Assembly (NCBI GenBank): GCA_019240375.1
Contig: JAFAYN010000380.1
Coordinates: forward strand, 1-7,362
Reading direction: 5' to 3'
DNA length: 7,362 nucleotides
Source of the DNA: Gemmatimonadota bacterium
Lineage (GTDB): Bacteria; Gemmatimonadota; Gemmatimonadetes; Longimicrobiales; Longimicrobiaceae
Each line of letters starts with the position of its first letter. Positions within the stretch are counted from its first letter, which is position 1. Under the pieces are notes generated by a model. That model was not told the DNA's origin, ran no database searches, and saw nothing but the letters and a program-made list of their open reading frames with translations. Position numbers and translations under genes: made by a program. Positions 1 through 5,276 of the stretch are shown here, in pieces.

Positions 1-363
1 CTCCCCCCACCCCGCCCACTGCCCCAGCACCAGGAAGAGCACGGCGGCGCACATGGCCACCACGGCGGCGAGCGCCACGCGCAGCCCGTACAGGAGGAGC
101 GGGTGCACCGGGTGCGAGAGGAAGAGGTGGGCGTACCCCCGCCGCCGGTCGGTGGACACGAAGCCGGCCAGGAGGACGATCATGGTAAGCCCCGCCAGGT
201 ACGACAGGGTGGCGGAGAGCCCCAGCGCCCCCAGCTCGGCGGCGACCTCGGGGTCGACCACCTCCTCGGGGTGGAAGGCGGGCTCCATCAGGTACAGCAC
301 CCACGCCACCAGGAGGAGGAGGAGGAGGCGCGGGCCCCACTCGCGCAGGATCACCGGGATCAT
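1..363 (-). CDS. ABC-2 type transporter permease, N-terminal 121 residues (C-terminus beyond window)
   Basis: Read on the minus strand from the ATG at 363, the frame stays open to the window edge. The protein begins MIPVILREWGPRLLLLLLVA and shows three hydrophobic segments at about residues 12-26, 45-69 and 92-115. Between the second and third lies a basic cytoplasmic loop (TDRRRGYAHLFLSHPV), the arrangement usual at the start of ABC-2 permeases, where an N-terminal amphipathic helix precedes the first membrane span. The start ATG overlaps the TGA of the ATPase gene (ATGA, 360-363), so the two are translationally coupled and almost certainly form one transporter. The substrate cannot be told from sequence; drugs, lipids, copper-pathway factors and gliding components are all handled by such pairs. 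Family assignment rests on hydropathy, loop pattern and context more than on a diagnostic motif. The gene is truncated only by the window edge. Confidence 0.8.
   Translation of the reverse strand, partial: MIPVILREWGPRLLLLLLVAWVLYLMEPAFHPEEVVDPEVAAELGALGLSATLSYLAGLTMIVLLAGFVSTDRRRGYAHLFLSHPVHPLLLYGLRVALAAVVAMCAAVLFLVLGQWAGWGE
311..328. repeat. (AGG)6 triplet repeat inside the permease gene
   Basis: Six perfect AGG triplets occur in tandem. On the coding (minus) strand they read as CTC/CTG leucine codons and give the Leu run at residues 13-18 of the first membrane segment. Copy-number change would keep frame and only lengthen or shorten the hydrophobic stretch. It may simply reflect leucine codon choice in this GC-rich genome. 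Confidence 0.6.
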
Positions 364-1301
364 CGGGGCGCCTCCGCTTCCGGCTCGGCCAGGACACGGG
401 CGACGCGTTCTTCCAGCCGGAGCCCGCCGGGGACCAGCGAGCGGAGCCGCGCGCCGCGCCCCAGGAGCGCGCCCACCCGGCGGCTCAATTCGGCCGCGCC
501 GGGGGCGCGCACCACCCACTCGTCCGGGCCCGCGGCTTCCGCGCCGGGGAAGAGCTCCACCACCCCGGCGCGCGCCGCCGCATCGGGCGCGTCCAGCGCC
601 ACCCGGTACGCTTCCGCCTGCCCGGCGCCGCGCAGCTCGAGCACGGCGCGCACCCGCCCTCCCGCGATCACCGCCACCCGGTCCACGGCACGCTCCAGCT
701 CGTTCAGGTTGTGGGACACCACCAGCATGATCCTTTCGGGGTCGGCGGCGCGCCAGTCGGCCAGCACGCCGCGCAGGCGCGCCACCCACACCGGGTCCAG
801 CGCGTTGAGCGGCTCGTCCAGCAGGAGGAGCCGGCGCGGGGCCAGCAGCGCCTGCGCCAGCGAAAGCTTCTGCAGGTTCCCCTTCGAGAGCGCGCCCACC
901 CGCCGCCGGGCCAGCGCCGTCAGCCCCAGCAATTCCAGGGTGGCGTCCACGCGTGCCCCGGCGTCGGGAAGGTCGCCCAGGGCTGCGAACCCTTCCAGCG
1001 TGCCGCGGGTGGTCCAGCGCGGGGGGATGGCGACAGACTCGGGGACGTACCCGATCCCGTGCCGCTCCACGTACGCGCGCGGCGCCACCCCGCCGATCCG
1101 CACCGTCCCGGAGGAGGGGCGCAGGTATCCCAGCAGGATGCGGATCAGGGTGCTCTTCCCCGCCCCGTTGGGACCCACGATCCCCAGCGCGGTCCCCGGC
1201 TCCACCCGCAGCGAGATCCCGTCCAGCGCGCGCACCCGTCCCTCTGCGGCGCGCCAGGGGGGGGCGCGGTATTCCTTGACCACCTCGGATAGCTCGATCA
1301 T
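360..1301 (-). CDS. ABC transporter ATP-binding protein (ABC-2 exporter type)
   Basis: This is a 313-residue nucleotide-binding subunit that would power the adjacent permease from the cytoplasmic face. Visible motifs are Walker A GPNGAGKST (43-51), the Q-loop region GYVPES with Glu88 in the usual Gln place (common in ABC-2 ATPases), signature LSKGNLQK (138-145), Walker B LLLLDEP (158-164), D-loop ALD (167-169) and H-loop His197 (VVSHN). About 80 residues beyond the core form the variable C-terminal region often seen in this exporter class. The start is the ATG giving MIELSEVVKEYR, where homology-like sequence begins. The frame stays open far upstream but there runs antisense through the PAP2 gene. 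No Shine-Dalgarno precedes this ATG. A weak promoter-like pair ends six bases before it, so the mRNA may be leaderless. The specific substrate is unknown. Confidence 0.95.
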   Translation of the reverse strand: MIELSEVVKEYRAPPWRAAEGRVRALDGISLRVEPGTALGIVGPNGAGKSTLIRILLGYLRPSSGTVRIGGVAPRAYVERHGIGYVPESVAIPPRWTTRGTLEGFAALGDLPDAGARVDATLELLGLTALARRRVGALSKGNLQKLSLAQALLAPRRLLLLDEPLNALDPVWVARLRGVLADWRAADPERIMLVVSHNLNELERAVDRVAVIAGGRVRAVLELRGAGQAEAYRVALDAPDAAARAGVVELFPGAEAAGPDEWVVRAPGAAELSRRVGALLGRGARLRSLVPGGLRLEERVARVLAEPEAEAPR

Positions 1302-1307
1302 CCCGGG

Positions 1308-1336
1308 AGCGTAGGAAACCGGCGGCGCGGGCGCAA
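1308..1336 (-). promoter_or_regulatory. Possible promoter for the ABC exporter operon
   Basis: On the minus strand, TTGCGC (1336-1331) and TACGCT (1313-1308) are separated by 17 bases. Each matches only three of six sigma70 consensus positions, but the spacing is ideal. Transcription would begin at or next to the ATG at 1301, agreeing with the missing ribosome-binding site. This is a weak prediction in a 63-bp divergent intergenic region. Confidence 0.25.
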
Positions 1337-1364
1337 GGGTACGGAACCTGCGCCGGGCCGCGGC

Positions 1365-2177
1365 ATGTCTCCTCCTTCGGATCCCGATCGCCGCGCCCGC
1401 CCCCGCGGCGGACCCCTGTACTCGCTGCTGCGCTGGATCGGGCGGCACGTGGAGGGGTTCTACGCGGCGGTCGGCGCCTTCCTGGCCCTCGGCTTCGCGG
1501 TCGCCGCCGGGGCGCTCCTGCTCTTCGCGTGGGTGGCGAGCGAGGTGCGGGAGGGGGAAACGCAGCACTTCGACGAGGCGATCCTCCGCTGGGTGCACGC
1601 GCACGGCACCCCCTGGCTGGACCTGGCCGCGCTGGAGGTCACCTCGCTCGGCGCCACCCTGGAGGTGGGGGTGACGGCGCTGATCGCCACCGCCTTCCTG
1701 TGGGTGACGCGGCACCGCTACTCGGTGCTCCTGCTCTGGACGGCCATCCTGGGGACGGCGGTGCTGAACCTGATCCTCAAGGCCGCCTTCAACCGGCCGC
1801 GCCCGCATGTCTTCCCCTGGCTGGTGCCGCACGTCGGGCAGTCCTCGTTCCCCTCGGGGCACGCGATGACCTCCACGGTGACGTACCTGACCATCGCCTT
1901 CCTGATCGGGCGGCTGGAGCCTTCCGCGGCGCTGCGCCGGGCGACCATCGGGGTGGCGGTGCTGGTGGTGTTCCTGGTGGGGCTTTCGCGGGTGTACCTG
2001 GGGGTGCACTACCCTTCCGACGTGCTCGCGGGGTGGATCGCGGGGGTGGCGTGGGCCTCGTTCTGTGTGATGGGGCTGGAGGCGCTGCGGCACTTCCGCG
2101 GGCGGAAGCCGGACGCGCACCAGGTGGAGGAGGACCTGGAGGCGGGGGTCGGGCCGGTGCAAGAGGAGGCCGGGTAG
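1365..2177 (+). CDS. PAP2-family phosphatase (phosphatidate / undecaprenyl-diphosphate phosphatase-like)
   Basis: This 270-residue integral membrane protein carries the full PAP2 catalytic set: K139-x6-R146-P147 (KAAFNRPRP), P163-S-G-H166, and S208-R209-x5-H215-x3-D219 (SRVYLGVHYPSD). His166 is the expected acid/base and His215 the phospho-accepting nucleophile. Hydrophobic segments lie at about 34-58, 100-114, 119-138, 168-183, 194-207 and 221-240, the six-helix plan of the membrane-bound class. Such enzymes dephosphorylate lipid phosphates such as phosphatidate, phosphatidylglycerophosphate or undecaprenyl diphosphate on the outer face of the inner membrane; which one cannot be decided here. 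The ATG at 1365 lacks an obvious Shine-Dalgarno. The hydrophilic C-terminal tail (about 243-270) is acidic and dispensable-looking. It is divergent from the ABC operon and 82 bp upstream of the hydrolase gene. Confidence 0.93.
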   Translation: MSPPSDPDRRARPRGGPLYSLLRWIGRHVEGFYAAVGAFLALGFAVAAGALLLFAWVASEVREGETQHFDEAILRWVHAHGTPWLDLAALEVTSLGATLEVGVTALIATAFLWVTRHRYSVLLLWTAILGTAVLNLILKAAFNRPRPHVFPWLVPHVGQSSFPSGHAMTSTVTYLTIAFLIGRLEPSAALRRATIGVAVLVVFLVGLSRVYLGVHYPSDVLAGWIAGVAWASFCVMGLEALRHFRGRKPDAHQVEEDLEAGVGPVQEEAG

Positions 2178-2215
2178 CCTCTCCGGGACGGGTCGCGCGA
2201 AGGCGCCCCGCGGGT

Positions 2216-2221
2216 TAGAAT
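2216..2221 (+). promoter_or_regulatory. Possible -10 element upstream of the hydrolase gene
   Basis: TAGAAT matches TATAAT at five of six positions, and stands out as AT-rich in a very GC-rich spacer. It lies 38 bases before the chosen start. No convincing -35 hexamer is seen about 17 bases upstream, so the hydrolase may also be cotranscribed with the PAP2 gene. Confidence 0.35.
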
Positions 2222-2259
2222 CGGGGCCGACGCAAACCCTCCGCCTGGTGGAAGAAAGC

Positions 2260-3087
2260 ATGAACGGCACCGCCGAACGCCCGATCCTCGCCCACTCCCG
2301 CGTCGTCGCCGCGGGGCACACCCCCGAGCGCTGGCTCCTGGTCCTGCACGGGATCTACGGGAGCGGGCGCAACTGGGGCTCCGTGGCGCGGCGCGTGGTG
2401 GAGGCGCGCCCCGAGTGGGGGATCCTGCTGGTGGACCTCCGCCTGCACGGGCAGTCGCGCGGGTTCGCGGGGCCGCACACGCTGGCGGCGGCCGCGGCGG
2501 ACGTGGACGCGCTGGTGGAGCACCTGGACTTCCACGCCGCGGCGGTGCTGGGGCACTCGTTCGGGGGGAAGGTGGCGCTGGTATACGCCGGCCACCACGC
2601 GGACGGGCTGCGGCAGGTGTGGGTGATGGACTCCACCCTCGACGTGCGGGAGCCGTCCGGGAGCGCCTGGCGGATGATCGAGGCGGTGCGGGCGCTCCCG
2701 CCGGAGTTCGCCTCGCGCGCGGAGGCCGTGGAGGGGCTGGAGCGCGCCGGCTACCCCACGGGGCTGGGGCAGTGGATGGCGATGAACCTGGAGAACCAGG
2801 ACGGCGTCTACCGGTGGCGGCTGGACCTGGACGGGGTGGAGGAGATGCTGCGCGACTTCTTCCGCACCGACCTGTGGCACGTGGTGGAGAGCCCGCCCGC
2901 GGGGGCGGAGGTCCACGTCGTGAAGGCGACCGAGTCCAACAGCCTGGACGAGGAGTCCGAGGCCCGGCTGGAGGCGCTGGGGCGGAGCAACGGGCGGGTG
3001 TTCCTGCACCGGGTGCAGGGGGGGCACTGGATCAACACCGACAACCCGGACGCGATCGTGAAGCTGCTGGTCGATTCGCTTCCGTAA
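2260..3087 (+). CDS. Alpha/beta-fold hydrolase (YbfF/ABHD11-like esterase)
   Basis: This is a 275-residue cytoplasmic hydrolase without a signal peptide. From the ATG at 2260, the oxyanion-loop motif LHGIYGSGRNW (about 29-39) closely resembles the LHG-x-x-GS-x-x-NW signature of the YbfF/ABHD11 group. DLRLHGQS follows at about 59-66, the nucleophile elbow GHSFGGK has Ser100, and the catalytic His256 sits in GGHW near the C-terminus. The acid residue is probably Glu225 or Asp230 in the KATESNSLDEE stretch, which I cannot settle. A helical cap lies between roughly 135 and 205. Members hydrolyse small esters and thioesters; the physiological substrate is unknown. I preferred the ATG, preceded by GGAAG five bases away, over the in-frame GTG at 2248, which would add four residues. 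It lies downstream of the PAP2 gene on the same strand. I see no terminator immediately after it. Confidence 0.9.
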   Translation: MNGTAERPILAHSRVVAAGHTPERWLLVLHGIYGSGRNWGSVARRVVEARPEWGILLVDLRLHGQSRGFAGPHTLAAAAADVDALVEHLDFHAAAVLGHSFGGKVALVYAGHHADGLRQVWVMDSTLDVREPSGSAWRMIEAVRALPPEFASRAEAVEGLERAGYPTGLGQWMAMNLENQDGVYRWRLDLDGVEEMLRDFFRTDLWHVVESPPAGAEVHVVKATESNSLDEESEARLEALGRSNGRVFLHRVQGGHWINTDNPDAIVKLLVDSLP

Positions 3088-3099
3088 ACCAGAAGAAGG

Positions 3100-3127
3100 T
3101 TGTACGGAACCGGTACACGGGTATATT
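3100..3127 (+). promoter_or_regulatory. Sigma70-like promoter for the 52-residue protein gene
   Basis: TTGTAC (3100-3105) and TATATT (3122-3127) are separated by 16 bases. The -10 matches consensus at five of six positions and the -35 keeps the TTG core. This is the most AT-rich patch in the neighbourhood. Predicted initiation near 3134 would leave a leader of about 70 bases before the ATG at 3203, containing a small GCGGC/GCCGC hairpin at 3152-3167. Confidence 0.5.
3101..3117. promoter_or_regulatory. Operator-like inverted repeat TGTAC-N7-GTACA
   Basis: Perfect 5-base arms, TGTAC (3101-3105) and GTACA (3113-3117), flank a seven-base spacer. The dyad covers the -35 hexamer and half of the spacer of the predicted promoter, where a dimeric repressor would block polymerase. 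Half-site spacing of one helical turn (about 12 bases centre to centre) fits a homodimeric regulator. No regulator is identifiable in the window, and a dyad this short could arise by chance. Confidence 0.35.
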
Positions 3128-3202
3128 GCGGGGCAATGCAGAGCCCCCGGGGCGGCTTTCCGGCCGCATCCGCGCTGTCTCCCTTTGCGTGAGGAGTGTT
3201 CC

Positions 3203-3361
3203 ATGCCCATCAATCCTCCTGGTCAGGTAACGCCGAAGGTCATCGACGAGAACCAGAAGAGGGCGGAGGAGATCCGGCGTCAGGAGGCGGAGCGCGAAGA
3301 GTACAACCGCCAGCGTCAGGCGGAGCACGAGAAGCACGGGAAGCAGGATCGCACCCAGTAG
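3203..3361 (+). CDS. Small, highly charged helical protein of unknown function (52 aa)
   Basis: A short reading frame starts at an ATG preceded by GAGGAG (3191-3196) at six-base spacing, a strong ribosome-binding site, and ends in TAG. After a proline-containing N-terminus (MPINPPGQVTPKV), residues 14-47 are almost entirely Glu, Gln, Arg, Lys, Asn and Ala. There are 11 acidic and 11 basic residues, seven glutamines, no Cys or Trp and few hydrophobics. This predicts a soluble, near-neutral, single or coiled-coil-like helix rather than a globular enzyme. It has no signal peptide or membrane segment. Codons CCT, GGT, GTA and CGT are commoner than in neighbours, which may reflect strong expression. 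Its own promoter upstream and strong terminator downstream support it as a real, separately expressed gene. I do not recognise the family. Confidence 0.7.
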   Translation: MPINPPGQVTPKVIDENQKRAEEIRRQEAEREEYNRQRQAEHEKHGKQDRTQ

Positions 3362-3380
3362 CGGGCTGCTTCCGTACGAT

Positions 3381-3419
3381 CCGGGGGACGGGAGCGCGAC
3401 CTCAGCTCCCGTCCCCCGG
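3381..3419. terminator. Strong bidirectional terminator hairpin
   Basis: CCGGGGGACGGGAGC (3381-3395) and its exact complement GCTCCCGTCCCCCGG (3405-3419) form a 15-bp perfect GC-rich stem with a nine-base loop. It lies between the convergent stops at 3361 and 3427 and so can serve both genes. The plus-strand flank TGTCTCGTC is only mildly T-rich and the minus-strand flank has no T-run, so it is not a textbook intrinsic terminator. Confidence 0.75.
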
Positions 3420-3426
3420 TGTCTCG

Positions 3427-4764
3427 TCATCCCACCAGCACCACCACCAGGTCGTTGACGTTGGTCCCGGTCGGCCCCGTCACGACCAGGTCCCCCGTCG
3501 CCCGCAGGAAGGAGTGCGAGTCGTTGCGCTCCAGCGCGTCCGTGGCTTCCATTCCCAGCGCCCGCCCCCGCGCCACCGTTTCCCCGTCCACCATCCCGCC
3601 CGCGGCGTCCGTCGGCCCGTCGCGCCCGTCGGTCCCCACCGCGGCGATCACCACCCCGGGCTCCCCCTCGATCTGGAGCGCCGCGGCCAGCGCCAGCTCC
3701 TGGCTGCGTCCGCCGTGCCCTCGTCCCCGCACGGTGACCGTGCTTTCCCCGCCCAGGAGGAAGGCCGCTGGCCCCGCGCCGGACTCCCCCTCCGAGTGGG
3801 AGCCCCAGGCCAGCGCGGCCACCTGCCCGGCCACCTCCCTCGCCTCCCCCTCCATGTCGTCGCCGACCACGGTCACCCGGTAGCCCAGCCGCGCCGCCTC
3901 GCGCGCGGCGCCCTCCAGCGCGTCGCGGTTGCGGGCGACCACGTGGTAGCTCGCGCGGGCGAAGGCGGGGTCGCCGGGTTTGGGCGTCTCGGGGATCTCT
4001 CCCGCGTCGCCCCGCTGCAGGTGCGCCCTCACGGCGGGGGGGACCGCGATCCCGCGGCGAAGGAGCACGTCCAGCGCCTCCCGGAAGGTGGTGGGATCAG
4101 GGACGGTGGGGCCGGAGGCGATGGTCTCCGGCGGGGAGCCCACCACGTCCGACACCGCCAGGGTGACCAGGCGGGCGGGGGCGGCGGCGCGGGCCAGCCA
4201 CCCCCCGGCGATCCGGGACAGGTGCCGGCGCACCGCGTTGACCTCGGCGATGGGGGCGCCGCCGCGGAGGAGGGCGTCGGTGGTGGCGCGCAGGTCCGAG
4301 AGCGACACCCCCGCGGCGGGCGCCGGCCACAGGGCCGACGCCCCGCCGGACAGGAGACAGAGCAGCAGCTCCCCCTCCCCGGCCGCACGGGCCACCTCCA
4401 GCGCGGCGACGGCGCCCGCCAGCCCGTGGGTGTCGGGGACTGGGTGGGCCGCCTCCCACACGTCGATCCCGGGGAGGACGGCGCCCTCCCCCCGGGGGAC
4501 GGTGATCGTCCCCGCGGCGACCCGGTCCCCCAGCATCTCCAGCACGGCCCCCGCCATCCCCGCCGCGGCCTTCCCCGCTCCCACCAGCCACACCCGCCCA
4601 ATCCCGGCCAGGTCGACCGTCTCCGCCCCCGCCACCGTCAGCAGGTCGCCCTCGCGCCGCAGGGCGCGCCGGGTCGCCTCGCGGGCGTCGGCGGCGGCGA
4701 TCCCCGCTTCCAGGATCCGCCGCGCGTCTTCGCGGAGCCGGGCGCTCACCGGCGCCCCCGACAC
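3427..4764 (-). CDS. Glycerate 2-kinase (DUF4147/MOFRL family)
   Basis: This 445-residue cytoplasmic enzyme is expected to phosphorylate D-glycerate with ATP to 2-phosphoglycerate. The N-terminal DUF4147 domain shows GAGKAAAGMA (62-71, with Lys65), LLSGGASAL (137-145) and SDVVGSPPETIASGPT (205-220). The C-terminal MOFRL domain shows GRGHGGRSQELAL (347-359), GTDGRDGPTDAAGG (377-390) and the terminal NDSHSFL / GPTGTNVNDL stretch. Length is normal for the family. There is no in-frame ATG near the start. GTG at 4764 (MSGAPVSARLRED) and GTG at 4749 (MSARLRED) are both possible; I chose the longer. An ATG at 4790 is in another frame. A separate name, hydroxypyruvate reductase (TtuD), is often given to this family in annotations, but the fold is that of the kinase. 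It is convergent with the 52-residue gene and divergent from the lipoprotein gene, hence probably monocistronic. Confidence 0.93.
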   Translation of the reverse strand: MSGAPVSARLREDARRILEAGIAAADAREATRRALRREGDLLTVAGAETVDLAGIGRVWLVGAGKAAAGMAGAVLEMLGDRVAAGTITVPRGEGAVLPGIDVWEAAHPVPDTHGLAGAVAALEVARAAGEGELLLCLLSGGASALWPAPAAGVSLSDLRATTDALLRGGAPIAEVNAVRRHLSRIAGGWLARAAAPARLVTLAVSDVVGSPPETIASGPTVPDPTTFREALDVLLRRGIAVPPAVRAHLQRGDAGEIPETPKPGDPAFARASYHVVARNRDALEGAAREAARLGYRVTVVGDDMEGEAREVAGQVAALAWGSHSEGESGAGPAAFLLGGESTVTVRGRGHGGRSQELALAAALQIEGEPGVVIAAVGTDGRDGPTDAAGGMVDGETVARGRALGMEATDALERNDSHSFLRATGDLVVTGPTGTNVNDLVVVLVG

Positions 4765-4818
4765 GAAGCGCCCGAAACTTGCATTTTCATGCGTCGTAAC
4801 CTGGAGGAGGGAGAATAG
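4765..4818. other. Short divergent intergenic region
   Basis: Fifty-four bases separate the glycerate kinase start from the lipoprotein start and must hold any promoters for both, or these lie inside the genes. A relatively AT-rich patch (about 4774-4799) contains the small palindrome GCATTTTCATGC (4781-4792). No hexamer pair with good match and spacing is visible on either strand. GGAGGAGGGAG at 4803-4813 is the ribosome-binding site for the plus-strand gene. Confidence 0.4.
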
Positions 4819-5256
4819 ATGCGACGAAACACACGTGACGTGGCGGCGCTCCTCGCGGTCCTGGCCCTGGCGGCGGGGTGCGCGGGGCCCAACGGCTTCC
4901 CCACCGACCCGTTCGGCGTGACCGGCACCGCCAGCACCACCACGGGAACCATCAGCGGGCAGGTCACCGCCAGCGGGGCCGCGTTCACCGGGGCGTCGGT
5001 GGCGATCGTGAACGGCCCGTCCACCTCCACCGACGCCGGCGGGCGGTACAGCTTCACCGGGCTGACCAGCGGGAGCTACCGCGTCTCGATCCTGCTCCCG
5101 GTGGGCTACACCCTGGCCGTCGGGGACAGCGCCACGGTCACGGCGACGGTCGCCCGCGGCCAGTCCACCGTGGTCAACTGGCGCCTCCAGCCGCCGACGG
5201 GCGGCACGGGGACCGGGACCACGGGAACCGGCACGGGGACGGGAACCGGCGGCTGA
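4819..5256 (+). CDS. Small lipoprotein with carboxypeptidase-regulatory-like beta domain
   Basis: This is a 145-residue secreted protein. MRRNTRDVAA then a hydrophobic core and LALAAGC form a type II signal peptide, with Cys21 as the lipidated residue; Ala rather than Leu at -3 makes the lipobox slightly weak. Residues about 42-122 (from GTISGQV through DAGGRYSFTGLTSGSYRVSI to NWRLQPP) show the pattern of carboxypeptidase-regulatory-like / Cna-B-type beta-sandwich domains: G-x-V near the start, a GxYxFxxLxxGxY core, then alternating beta strands. Such domains are usually structural or ligand-binding and not catalytic. The last 19 residues are only Thr and Gly. An excellent Shine-Dalgarno (GGAGGAGGGAG) supports the ATG. 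It is likely anchored in the envelope. Its binding partner is unknown, and it stands alone between two minus-strand genes. Confidence 0.82.
   Translation: MRRNTRDVAALLAVLALAAGCAGPNGFPTDPFGVTGTASTTTGTISGQVTASGAAFTGASVAIVNGPSTSTDAGGRYSFTGLTSGSYRVSILLPVGYTLAVGDSATVTATVARGQSTVVNWRLQPPTGGTGTGTTGTGTGTGTGG
5197..5253. repeat. Thr-Gly coding low-complexity repeat
   Basis: Nineteen consecutive codons encode only Thr (ACN) and Gly (GGN). Within it ACGGGAACCGGC occurs exactly twice, at 5221-5232 and 5239-5250, with degenerate relatives between, as expected from local slippage duplication. All units are multiples of three, so length change keeps the frame. Confidence 0.7.
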
Positions 5257-5260
5257 CGCC

Positions 5261-5276
5261 CCACGCCTCAGCGTGG
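5261..5276. terminator. Possible small bidirectional terminator hairpin
   Basis: CCACGC (5261-5266) and GCGTGG (5271-5276) form a 6-bp GC stem with the four-base loop CTCA, exactly at the convergent junction between the lipoprotein stop (5256) and the dehydrogenase stop (5268-5270, inside the loop). No T-tract follows on either strand, so its activity is uncertain. Confidence 0.35.

Noticed and set aside
84..88. Glu in place of Gln in the ATPase Q-loop (GYVPES, residue 88; not at these DNA bases)
   Set aside because: Considered as a possible inactivating change, but a Pro-Glu Q-loop is common in ABC-2 exporter ATPases and all other motifs are intact. The coordinates given here are residue numbers.
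1302..2321. Long open minus-strand frame extending the ATPase frame upstream to about 2321
   Set aside because: It is antisense to the PAP2 gene, His/Arg/Pro/Gln-rich, and lacks homology-like character. Open antisense frames are expected in very GC-rich coding DNA. The ATPase begins naturally at 1301.
4781..4792. Palindrome GCATTTTCATGC in the kinase/lipoprotein intergenic region as an operator
   Set aside because: The arms are only four bases long and no promoter hexamers could be placed around it, so chance is a sufficient explanation.
3196..4818. Plus-strand 540-codon frame antisense to glycerate kinase
   Set aside because: Composition is Arg/Pro/Gly/His-rich with no motifs, while the opposite strand carries all DUF4147/MOFRL motifs.
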